From contig JAIXMF010000007.1 of the NCBI GenBank assembly GCA_025201365.1, positions 620,001 to 684,000 on the forward strand: a stretch of DNA of 64,000 nt, read 5' to 3'. Made by a program: the position numbers and the translations under genes. Shown here one piece after another: positions 12,801 through 23,136 of the stretch (position 1 is the first letter of the stretch; each line of letters begins with the position of its first letter). The stretch is from Syncephalis plumigaleata (Eukaryota > Zoopagomycota > Zoopagomycetes > Zoopagales > Piptocephalidaceae). The notes under the pieces were generated by a model that worked only from the letters and a program-made list of their open reading frames with translations, did no database searches and was not told where the DNA came from.

Positions 12801-14583
12801 AGGCTACGTAGATTTCCCGATCACCGATGTACTTCAAATGATGGGACGAGCCGGTAAGCTACTATATAGATTCGCGATGGCTATGCCAATAAGAACAAAC
12901 ATCGTCTAATGCATACGTTGTTATCCCCTATGATGTAATGTGTAGGTCGTCCGCAATTCGATAACTCGGGTATTGCACGTATTTTCGTGCAGGATAGCAA
13001 GAAGAGTTTCTATAAGAAATTCCTACACGAACCATTCCCGGTGGAGTCAAGTCTACACTTGCACTTGACGGACCATTTAAACGCGGAAATCGTGCAAGGC
13101 ACCCTTAAAACGAAGCAAGACATCATGGACTACTTGTCGTGGACCTATTTATACCGACGATTAAGCCTTAATCCAACGTATTACGGCCTCGAAGACCCGA
13201 GTCCCACCGGTGTTAACCAATACTTATCGCGTCTAATTGACACGTCACTCGATGAATTGAAGAAGTCGGGCTGTGTCGACGTGGAGACAGACGAGGAAAC
13301 AATCGTGTCAGCAGGTGTCAAGCATTCGGATCATATGCTTCAACCCACTGAACTAGGTCGTATCGCTTCCTTCTACTATTTGCAACACACTACAATGCGT
13401 ATATTTAAGCAGCGACTAGTCTCGGATAGTATAGATGAAGAGGAGCTACTTCGTATTCTATGTGATGCCGCCGAATACGATGAATTACCCGTGCGACACA
13501 ATGAAGATATCACCAATCGTGATATGGCGGAACACTTGCCACTTCGAGTGATTACACACGATTTCGATAGTCCACATACCAAGGCATTCCTACTACTACA
13601 GGCGCATCTCTTGCATCGTGCATTACCGGTGGCCGACTATGCAACCGACACTATATCCGTGCTTGATCAATCAGTACGTATTCTACAAGCACTTATTGAC
13701 GTAGCAGCCGAGTTAGGCTATTTGAACGTTGGACTACGTGCTATGCATTTGTTGCAGTGTATTAAACAAGCACGAGGATGGGATGACTCGACACTACGCT
13801 GTCTACCACCATTAGATGACCAATCGATTGTGGAACAATTGAACCAGGTAACTCATTAACACTAGATAATTTATTATTACTACTATTGCTAACAGTAATC
13901 ATCATTCATTTAGCATTCTATTGGATCATTAGCTGAACTATTGGAATTACCAACGAGTAAACTTGACAAACTACTCACAAGTATACAACAACAGAATCTT
14001 ATTGAACCAGTAAGTGCTTTACTACTAATAACATTCCACGACGAATGTCAAGTGATTATTCCCCCTTCTAATGAAGTGTATACATTAATCTTTCTTTCTC
14101 TCTCTCATTTAGGTTCAGCGCTCGTTAACCGCCTTGCCCATCATGTCGGTAGAATTATCGATGCCGGACTCCGTGTGCGTAAACAGTTTAATACAAATCC
14201 GAGTCACCCTTGAACGACTATTCTATCCCCAACAACGGCAACATCGCGGTAAATCACCCAACAATGTCACATCGGTATCGGAACATAAACAGAAATATGA
14301 CGGTCGTGCGTATACCCCACACTTTCCCAAAGTACAATACGAAAGTTGGTGGCTATTACTCGGTGACATTGAACAAGATGATGTTATGGCGTTGAAGCGC
14401 GTCAACTTCCAACAGGAACGATTTGAAGGTCGGCCACCCACTGGTACACGACAATCGAGTACCCTTTGCTTACAAGCACCTGAGACACCGGGCAACTACG
14501 AATTTACATTATTTATTATAAGTGATGGTTATCTAGGACTAGATCAACAAATACCGGTTACCCTTACCATATTAGCCGAATAA
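6819..14583 (+). CDS. SLH1: ASCC3/Slh1-type Ski2-like RNA helicase
   Basis: A double-cassette Ski2-like helicase of about 2,100 residues. Slh1/ASCC3 is the helicase of the RQT/ASC-1 complex, which splits collided ribosomes; the animal protein also acts in alkylation repair. Cassette 1: motif I CAPTGAGKTDVA (about 8440-8550), [24 protein letters not shown] (DEVH box), [28 protein letters not shown] and [14 protein letters not shown], then a Sec63 domain. Cassette 2: [78 protein letters not shown] and MMGRAGRPQFD, then the second Sec63 domain with a C-terminal beta sandwich. [17 protein letters not shown] and [20 protein letters not shown] separate it from Brr2. The first 3.4 kb holds about 15 introns, the remaining 4.3 kb only about five. 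TAA at 14581 runs into AATAAA. Confidence 0.95.
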
Positions 14584-14693
14584 TAAAGGACTCGTACTAT
14601 TGATGGTGTGAGTAACTCGTTACAACAACATCAACTACTACTACTAAATGGGCCATCTATGAAACCGACGGCTTAGTTTGATGCCGACTACTA
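14584..14693. other. 3-prime flank of the helicase gene up to element copy 2
   Basis: Short spacer with a poly(A)-signal-like AATAAA directly at the helicase stop codon and a CTA repeat. The element begins at the TA at 14692-14693. Confidence 0.4.
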
Positions 14694-15234
14694 CAGTGTT
14701 TTTCCATCCAATTTGCGCATTTATCCTTTAACGTTTGCTCTTTACTAATAAATGGATTTGCACAATTGTTAACACCATTATTGCCATAGAAATGCCAATT
14801 GATACAGCATGATAATAATAACAGTTCAGTATTAGTAATGGATCCTATATTGATAGCGATAACTATCATCATCAATTCTATAAGGTAGACGATACAAGTG
14901 TACTAGTATAGTTGGATATTGCCATGTCATGTACCTACAAGTAGCTATTGATTATCGTGTATGGAATCGGGATATGGCTGCATGTCTGAATTTTATTCAG
15001 ATTATTCACAGTCATCGTGCTGATGGTCGTATTCCAACACAATTCCAACGAAGTGCCGTTCCTTCTAAGCGTTCAAAGAAAGAAGGACAAGGACAACGGG
15101 GGTCCAAACAACGAAAATCAAATTAACCGGGATAGTTATAGCTATCTTTCACGAAAATACGTAAGTGTTATTATAACTATTATTTGTTCGTAAAGACAAA
15201 AGGCTAACTGCGCAAATTGGATGGAAAAAGTCTG
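14694..15234 (+). mobile_element. TA-flanked inverted-repeat element with Fanzor-like ORF, copy 2
   Basis: A 541-bp copy in the opposite orientation to copy 1. The left end CAGTGTTTTTCCATCCAATT and the right end AATTGGATGGAAAAAGTCTG are flanked by TA (14692-14693 and 15235-15236). Most of the inside aligns with copy 1, including the block before the ORF and the ORF itself. The GC-rich hairpin region between ORF and right repeat in copies 1 and 3 is replaced here by a shorter AT-rich stretch. It sits between the helicase 3-prime end and the acyl-CoA oxidase start, so it may supply part of the oxidase promoter. Confidence 0.75.
14929..15126 (+). pseudogene. C-terminal fragment of a Fanzor/TnpB-like nuclease in element copy 2
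   Basis: A 65-residue frame, MYLQVAIDYRVWNRDMAACL then NFIQIIHSHRADGRIPTQFQ, followed by a Lys/Arg/Gly/Gln tail. It is collinear with the frame in copy 1 through the conserved part; the tails differ in length. Both copies keep the D of the WNRD motif. It lacks all upstream nuclease regions and is read as a relic or carried fragment. Confidence 0.5.
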
Positions 15235-15403
15235 TATTAACACGCCACCTGTCTCTCTCACTCTCTCCTCTTCTTCTATGATAAAAGCAAACCTGTTTAC
15301 AACTTATTGTTTCTTTCTAACAACTAATTAACAACTAGCAACATATCGTTTCTACTCTGTTTCTACTTTTTATTTACTTGTGCCATTGAATAAAGAAAAA
15401 GCA

Positions 15404-17943
15404 ATGACTACATTGACACCAGTGGAACAGCAACCAGTTGACCTTGCTAATGAACGACGTCAATGTTCATTTCCAGTCAATGAACTTACTAACGTCTTTC
15501 ACGGAGGTCAAGCTGCCTGGGAGCGTAAACAATGGCTAATGAGTCTAGTGGAAAAGGACCCGGTATTTGATCGATCCGATCGATATTTCCTAGGTCGTAG
15601 TGAAGTAAGCCACTATTTATATTCATCATAGATAATGGATAGTGTGATAATAATGAAATATGATCATTTAGCGGTTTCACAAAGGATTGCATCGTATGCG
15701 ACGTCTAGTAGAATTACGAAGTCAACACAATTTATCATCAGAAGATATGATTACCCTTCGATTGGCATCCGATGAATATATACCGGTATGTAAATAGAAT
15801 AGAAGGAGAAAGAGAAGAACGATATTAATCCATTACCATGCTCTGTTAGATTTATTTACATTTCGGTATGTTTATACCAACGCTTGAAGGTCAGGCCAGC
15901 GATGAACAACAAGCAAAATGGTTATCTGACGCATTACAATTCCGTACACTTGGATGGTAAGTGATCAGCTAGATTGTTATTAGAGTAGTAGTAATCAACC
16001 ATGTTCATCTATTAGTTATGCACAGACTGAATTAGGTCATGGTAGTAATCTATCAGGACTTGAGACAACAGCCATACTTGATAAATCGACAGATGAATGG
16101 ATTATACATTCACCGCATCTTTCGGTAAGATGAAATGGAAAACCTATGACATATACAATCTATCCCATTGACCATCAAATACGTCATTTATATAGTCTGC
16201 TAAATTCTGGATTGGTGCTCTTGGCAAGACAGCAACACACGCCATTGTCGTGGCCAAGCTGATCATTGACAAGCATGATTATGGTGCACATCCATTCTTC
16301 GTGCCTATTCGTTCACTAGATGATCATAAGATATTCCCCGGTATTACGATTCATGATATTGGACCTAAAGTGGGAGCCAATACAATGGACAATGGATTCA
16401 TGATGTTCGATCATTATCGTATTCCACGCGAGAACATGTTGATGCGTTACTCGCGTGTATCACGTGAAGGTGTCTACACAAAACCGATTCATGACAAGTT
16501 GGCCTATGGCGCTATGGTAAGTAGTAGTAGCAGAATAGTATATCTATCTAGACTGACAATGAATAACGTATTATACATCATGCTATATATATATATATAT
16601 ATAGACCTTTGTACGTGTGGCTCTCGTTGTCGAATCGGCGGAAACACTCTCGCGTGCCTGCACCATTGCTACGCGTTATTTAGCAGTACGTCGACAAGGT
16701 CCTGTAAAGAAATTGGATCAATCTCTCGAACCACAAGTGCTCGATCATTTAATGGTGCAGTATCGAGTGCTTCCTCGTATAGCGCAAACGTATGCTCTAC
16801 GCTATACAGGCATGTGGATGTACAGAATGTATGACAAATTAATGAAGATGCTTGCCAATCACGATGTCAGTATGTTGGCCGATGTTCACGCGTATAGTTC
16901 CGGGTTAAAGAGTTACACGACCACGATAGCCATGGATGGTATTGAAGATCTACGCAAATGCATGGGTGGTCACGGGTAAGTAATAGCCATACTAATAATA
17001 TTGATGTTGATATTGATATTGATGCATGTAATCTACTGCTATAGTTACTCCATGTTCTCGGGCATTCCTGATTTCTATACTACCGCCTTGCCTACTAATA
17101 CGTATGAAGGTGAAAATTATCTACTTACTGTAAGTGATTGAACGCAAATTAGATAATACTATTACTTATATGTATCCATGTATATGTGTATAGCAACAAA
17201 CTGCAAAATATCTATTGAGACAAATGGAACTAGTAAGTAGTGGGCAGTTGAACGCACTGTCCAGCACCACTAGTTATCTACGCCAATTGGTGGAGCCATC
17301 TCTATTTGCACAACAACGATGGTCGGTACAATCAGCGCAAGATCTCAATGATGCCACGGTGATACTTGACGCGTACGCTCATCGTGCAGCACGAGTCATT
17401 TACGAGTTGGCAATCGCCAAGCGTACCGGTGTAGCCTGGCCCGATCTACAAGTGGAATCATCGCGTGTATCGCGTGCCTATTGTCAATACATCATCGCTT
17501 ATTGCGTGACACGCTATTTGAGCAGCAAGTCATTCGCTGGTCTATCCTCATCCACGCAAACGGTTATGCAACGCTTAATGACGCTCTACCATCTTTATAC
17601 ACTCGATAATAATATGGGTGATTTCACCGAGGACGGTTTCATATCCGCCAGTCAGGTCACGCTTATTCGTAGTGAACTTCGCTCGTTATTACGCCTCATT
17701 CGACCTGATGCCGTTGGTTTAGCGGAGAGTTACGGCTGGCCCGATTTCCTATTGAATTCCGCCCTAGGTTCAAGTGATGGTCGTGCCTACGAGCGTATGG
17801 TCGAGAGTCTTCTACGTGATCCGCTCAATAACAGTGAGATGCAAGATGGCGTCATTCGTAGTTATCACGACTGTATTCGTCCATTGATTAAGGGAGAAGT
17901 TGGGGTATGGAAAGGACCGGATGTCAATCAATCCAAGTTGTAA
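15404..17943 (+). CDS. POX1: Peroxisomal acyl-CoA oxidase
   Basis: FAD enzyme that oxidises acyl-CoA to trans-2-enoyl-CoA and passes electrons to oxygen, forming H2O2; it is the first step of peroxisomal beta-oxidation. The start [20 protein letters not shown] is the first ATG in frame. Signature blocks in order: [97 protein letters not shown] and [20 protein letters not shown]. The C-terminal acyl-CoA oxidase domain follows, and the protein ends in QSKL, a canonical PTS1 peroxisome signal. Seven or so introns lie in the first 1.8 kb; the last exon is 730 bp. About 670 residues, normal for the family. Confidence 0.95.
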
Positions 17944-18429
17944 AGAGAACCGATGATGATGATAATGGTGATCATCATTATTAAGTCATTGTAATGATGG
18001 AATAACATTTAAACGACAAGTAATAAAACATTTGATTAATCGGTAGATTATGCATGTAACAGGAGGACATAAAACTAGTAGTCAAGAAATGGTCAAATGT
18101 AACAAGAAAGTAATGTAGAATGCTTTATCTACCATACTGATGTATGCTTAGGTTGATTCGCCATCATGGTATCATTTAAACAATGCTTGCCATGATATTT
18201 GGTCATCACTCATTCCATCCTACATTGCTCGTTTCTCTATCCAAGCATTTCAATACAAATGACAATGATTACATAATGTACTATATATTTACACACTAGT
18301 TATTTGGATTCATCTATTGTTTATTAATTTATGATGTTATTCTATTATTGTTCAGTAATATCATTAAACCCAGTTTAGAGATCCAAAAATAGTGGCTAAA
18401 TCAGTTGTTGGTGTAGATCGGGTATTAGA
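17944..18429. other. Convergent intergenic region
   Basis: AT-rich spacer between the oxidase 3-prime end (AATAAA near 18022) and the 3-prime end of the minus-strand secreted-protein gene. No gene seen. Confidence 0.5.
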
Positions 18430-19023
18430 TCATTGAAGTTGCTCTAATGTCTTTTTCAGTTCGACGATTAGCTGTTGCCATACCGCGTATCTCACTCTTA
18501 GACTCGGTATTTCTTTTTCCAGTTGGGATAATAGCAGTTTCCATTGAAGTGGTCGTAGCCGGTCGGGGGTTTGCTCTATTTGCTCTATTAGCTCTTGATC
18601 TTGGGTTATTTTCTGCATCACTTGCGATGAACCTCGTTCCATTTGCACTAGTAGCCGTTGCAACTCGCTTACATCTTGCCGCTGGGATGCTGTTTTCTGT
18701 CTCGTTAATAACTCTTTCTGTAGCTCTGCTTCCTGGACCCTGTTCTTTGCTTCCTGTTGGAATGGCGCTAATATCTGCTTCATTTCCTCTGATGTCACTT
18801 GAGGTGTGGGTCGCTGGTTCTTTTCCAATTCTTGATCCCTTGTCAGTTCCTGGCTTGATACTCGTTTTAGGCCTCCTCTCTGCCCTGCTTGCAGTTGTGG
18901 GCTGCCCTGTCCGCCAGTTGGAGACTGGGAACCAGGAAGTGGATTCATAGGAGCAGCATTGGCACAGCCAAGGATGGCCAAGACTACGATGGCGGTGAAC
19001 GATAATGACCGGAAGGAGACCAT
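18430..19023 (-). CDS. Secreted Gln/Glu-rich coiled-coil protein
   Basis: A single-exon gene of 197 residues. The Met at 19023 is chosen because it gives the signal peptide MVSFRSLSFTAIVVLAILGC followed by ANAAP, a good cleavage site; in-frame ATGs further upstream would bury it. After a Pro/Gly/Ser linker the rest is long amphipathic helix, for example QKELLTRQKTASQRQDVSEL and QKITQDQELIEQIEQTPDRL, with heptad-like Leu/Ile spacing and no cysteines in the mature part. It is likely an extracellular or wall-associated coiled-coil protein. No known family recognised. The absence of introns contrasts with neighbouring genes. Confidence 0.65.
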   Translation of the reverse strand: MVSFRSLSFTAIVVLAILGCANAAPMNPLPGSQSPTGGQGSPQLQAGQRGGLKRVSSQELTRDQELEKNQRPTPQVTSEEMKQILAPFQQEAKNRVQEAELQKELLTRQKTASQRQDVSELQRLLVQMERGSSQVMQKITQDQELIEQIEQTPDRLRPLQWKLLLSQLEKEIPSLRVRYAVWQQLIVELKKTLEQLQ

Positions 19024-19314
19024 GTTGTTGTATAGAACTGTCGATAATCCGTTAGAAATAAGTTTAAACGTTACTTGAAAGAAGAGCGATAGGCGAAGGT
19101 GTGGTCGTTGCAGTCGTTGTAGATGAGTGTAAAGTATCGAATAAAGCCACAAACAATACGCTGCTTTTATGTTCGAGATGACATTGCTATTCGCGTGTTA
19201 ACCACTTACACAACATCTTCAGTATTCATTGGGGTACATGTTTTCAATAACCATAAGGCCCTTTTCTCTTTCTACTAACCATGAAATCCTTATTGTATCA
19301 ATACGTGTGAACCA

Positions 19315-19734
19315 ATGTGCGCCATAAGAAACCACGTTCCTAATCTAATAAGGGAATTAAACGATGTAACATTAGTAAAAGAGCAAATCAATCTTCTCTT
19401 AAATTTAGCACCATGCGGTAACCAAGATAACGGCAACAGCAACAGCATGTTATGCGGAGTAAGCAAGATGGCAAAGTTGGAACAGCTATCTCGTTTGTAT
19501 GGTTGGCCATGCTGTCACATTATGTCGTGTATCCTTTTTAAGGATAAATTGATGAAACATATTGTGTTTCCACTAGCTCTATGCTTGTTTCCTCCTTTCA
19601 GCGACCACCAAATTGCTAATAGAGAGAGCGGTTATCATGCTGCTTACACCTCCGTAGTATTGTTGAACACCGTCTACTTGACCGAATCAACCATGTTACA
19701 ATCTATAGACAAATCTACAGTAGCTATCGAATAA
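19315..19734 (+). CDS. Possible small hypothetical protein
   Basis: An open frame of 139 codons in an otherwise AT-rich, gene-poor stretch. The product has seven cysteines (for example LNLAPCGNQ, WPCCHIMSCILF) and a hydrophobic middle, but no signal peptide and no motif I recognise. Its composition is closer to coding DNA than the flanks, but nothing proves expression. It could be part of an old transposon or chance. Confidence 0.22.
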   Translation: MCAIRNHVPNLIRELNDVTLVKEQINLLLNLAPCGNQDNGNSNSMLCGVSKMAKLEQLSRLYGWPCCHIMSCILFKDKLMKHIVFPLALCLFPPFSDHQIANRESGYHAAYTSVVLLNTVYLTESTMLQSIDKSTVAIE

Positions 19735-21389
19735 CATTAAAGAATGCTTTATTATGAATAGGACCAATCGTTATTGTATATTAATTATGATATTTGTGAG
19801 TGTACTATCCATTTGCATCAGATTTGCTCATATGCTTGTTGTCTTATATTGATTTCTTTATCGATAGATAGAGTGTTCAATGCTAAATAAGAGATTACGT
19901 TACATCAAATAAATGGAATAATTGTCAGTCATGCTATTACAGATATTCGCATACTTCATAATCATATGCAGTATTCGATGAGCATTGTAAACCGTGTATT
20001 TATTAAATAAACTATGATGGTTATATTTACGGTTCATTGCATAGGAGTAGCAACGAGTAAACAAATAGAATACACGATAGACAATGTAATAAACAAGCAG
20101 TAGTTAGTAGAATGACTGAGTTGTCACCGAACGAGCAAGGAATGAGCAAGGAAGAGTACATGAACACGTAGGTCAGTTTATTGGAAGAAGCAGTGTATGC
20201 TTGTAGATAGATAGAGTATGTAGATGGCAGTAAACAAATAAAAATTCAAATAAAAGCATGACGTATTGGTGGCATGCAAACAGATGACGGAAAAGTGTGG
20301 TAAAAGTAAAAGGTGCATATTACAACGAGAACAGTAAACGCTTGAACATTGATAAATAAGCAGGACAGTGATAGAAGACAAAAGACTATAACGAACAATA
20401 AACAAGGCTTATTGGTATAGTAATAATAACGACAAGTGAGCATGTAGATAGGATAGAGGAAGAGGAAAACAAAGAGATAAATAAAAGTCATAGAGATAGT
20501 ATGGCAGAATAGCTGTTATGGGAATGTGTATGTTAAAGTGAAAGAGGAAGTAAGTGGAATGTGAATGACACGAAGAAGACGCGTATTGTTGAGAAAGTAA
20601 AAGAAATAGCTAGCATAGAGTTAAGAGGAAGTAGACGCGTGTTGTTTACTGACAAGTGGAATGTAGTTGACATAAAAAGGCACTTATTGTTTAGTAATAA
20701 GAGGAATGAGGTTAGCACGAAGAAGACAGTATGTGAAAGAAGTCAACGACAAGTGGATATAGTTCACTAAGAAGACAGCATTGGTAAAGAAGTAAAGGAA
20801 AGGGAAACACAATGAAATGAATACTTGAAATGGATTAGTAAATCATTAATGTCATTAGACACCAATAACAAACACGTCAATTAGTATTGGTGCTTATTGA
20901 TTGCTAGTAATATATACTCGTTATTATTGAATATCTGCTTCTTTACTGCTCTATTGCGAAGCATATTGACTACACTTTCCTGTACTCGTCTTACCTACAT
21001 CGAAAGGCAAAAAAATGGCTTTACTTTTAACCGAGCTATTTATCAAGTGTCACGGCCCTATCTGGTAGGGGGCACGATAGGGGCCGGACAAGGGATTCCA
21101 GAAGGTGACGTGCAGCAACCTCAGTTAGCTGCAGTGGCTCACAGTTGGAATGTATAGACAAATAAAATACTTTGACACGATTAATACTTGTAAGACACTC
21201 GAGTACAGAAGTGTAGAGATAAAAGATAGAATTGTTCGTCTTTATTAAAATTTGCTTTTGCGTTTGCTTTTTCTTCTCTCGACGCTGAACGTGTAGCTAT
21301 CCTATTCTGGACCGCTAAGCCACGAGGTCAAGATATGGCGCCACACCAAGGCAATATCCGCTTAATCGATTTCTGTTTCTATCTATCTA
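19735..21389. repeat. Gene-poor AT-rich region with degenerate internal repeats
   Basis: About 1.6 kb. Between about 20530 and 20800 a loosely repeated unit of roughly 60-80 bp recurs, with cores like AAGAAGACGCGTATTGTT, AGTAGACGCGTGTTGTTT and GACAAGTGGAATGTAG, suggesting a decayed tandem array. A short inverted repeat CACCAATA/TATTGGTG lies at about 20860-20894. The segment at about 20925-21040 shares two short blocks with 59780-59845. A frame at 20897-21157 has no recognisable features and is not called. Confidence 0.35.
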
Positions 21390-22851
21390 CAGGCTTTTTC
21401 CATCCAATTTGCGCAGTTAGCCTTTTGTCTTTACGAATAAATAATATTTAACACTTACAAGTACAAAGTACCCCCGTATTCTGTTTCCCAGCCCCTCTCC
21501 CTTTGGGAAAGACTGGGGCGATAGCGATAACCATCGCGGATAAATTGTTATTTTTGTTTGTTCCTTGGTCTTGTCCTCCTTTCTTGAATGATTGGAAGCA
21601 ATGACACTTGGATGAGGGTGTGTTGGAACATCGGTTCCACTACGAAGGCATTTGGTGATTTGAATGAAATCCAGACGAGCAACCATAACCCCGATTCCAC
21701 AAACGATACTCGAATCCTTTAACTTGCATGTCCTCTTATATTTTTCGATGTGTGCATCTAATAGAATAATGGATTAGTATATGTAATAAATATCAAAGTG
21801 TAATGAGGTATACTTACCGTAAGGGATCATGACAAGTAGTAGGACACTTTCTCATTGATAGTGTGGGAGCTATGGTTGCTCGATTTGCTCAAGCACAGTG
21901 TGTAGGCGATATACGATAAGGTAGTGTAGTAGAGTGTAATAGGGACGATTGAACTGGAAGGTGAAGATAAGTTTATTCAATTCGTACAAAATAGGACCCA
22001 TATTTATAGTGGATAATGTATATAGGTGTGAAGATATTTGCATAGCGGCTGATAACAACTCACTCAGACCCGATAGTCTGAGCTGTCATCAGTTCACATT
22101 TCATTAACATCGCTGTGTGTACTTATCAGCATGTTCCCGCGACCCGGATAGCGGTTTATTTCAACGAGCCGAAAAGCTCTCATGTAAAATGAGAAGACAA
22201 CAAGATTCACGCTCCTACTTTCACATCGAATAAATCCCACTGTGACGATATTTTTGTGTAGACGAGTAAATCATACCGTGTCAATATCGGAATATCGGAT
22301 TTATCATATTTGCTGTAGCGACAGCTCGGTAGAAGCACTTGCTTATCAATATCTTCTCGCGTTACGGAAAAGATGGTGTATCACGAACCGAGGAACTCCC
22401 ATGGCAAGGCGCGTAGATAGCAAGGACGATGCCTATAAAGACCAAGACAAACTCGATGCCCCAAGAACAAGAACAAGAAGACGCCAATTCCCTTTTCTCA
22501 TAATAAACCCGTATTTATGTGTATATTTATTATTGTAGAATCCTAACGTATCAACCGAAGGCCTATTAGCACTGCTAAGAAGCTACGGTTACGGAGCTAT
22601 GTGTGAACATCGCTCTAAAGATTAACACGTACCAGTTAAAACGTGACACCCACTTTCTCTCTCTATCCTAGTGTATAATCTTTTTATTGTAATCATTATA
22701 ATAATTGTAACATTGTTATGGATTACGTTTTAGATTTCCCTTAATCCCATTTCACAATTATTATATTAATGTTAACAATTGTGTAGAGTTATCTATTAAT
22801 AAACTGCAAATGTTAAAAGATAAATGCGCAAATTGGATGGAAAAAGCCTGT
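21390..22851 (-). mobile_element. TA-flanked inverted-repeat element with Fanzor-like remains, copy 3 (longest)
   Basis: A 1,462-bp element with ends CAGGCTTTTTCCATCCAATT (21390) and AATTGGATGGAAAAAGCCTG (to 22851), both flanked by TA. On the minus strand the 3-prime end keeps the hairpin region of copy 1 and a decayed version of the nuclease C-terminus: EYRLWNRG, then in another frame LDFIQITKCLRSGTDVP. An intron-like segment with a GTAAGT donor and a TACTAAT branch (about 21818 to 21762) precedes it. Before that comes RKCPTTCHDPL, a Cys/His cluster where a zinc ribbon would be expected. There is at least one in-frame stop and one frame change. The remaining 800 bp shows no further domain I can name. 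Confidence 0.65.
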
Positions 22852-23136
22852 ATTTTCTCTTTTTATCCATCCTCTATTCCTTCCTTCTTTTCCTCGCCGA
22901 GTAATGAATGCTACTCATTCTGGACGGATATGGAAATGTAGGAAACCTAACATCAACTAAAAAAGGCGTGTGAACATATTCATATGATGCTTCTTTTTGT
23001 TAATATATAACGATGGCGTGTTACCATTAGCATCCTGCTCAAGTTGGTCAAGGATTTTTTCTATTCTTCTCTTCGCTCTCTCTTGTCTTTTCTTTCTTTT
23101 GCTGCTTTGCCTAATTATCAGCATCATATCATCAAC
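22852..23136. promoter_or_regulatory. Upstream region of the MFS transporter gene
   Basis: Short spacer after element copy 3. Pyrimidine-rich DNA (23055-23105) precedes the likely start at 23137. Confidence 0.35.

Noticed and set aside
6819-14583. Brr2 (U5 snRNP helicase) as identity of the large helicase
   Set aside because: [17 protein letters not shown], the [14 protein letters not shown] block and the short C-terminal region match ASCC3/Slh1.
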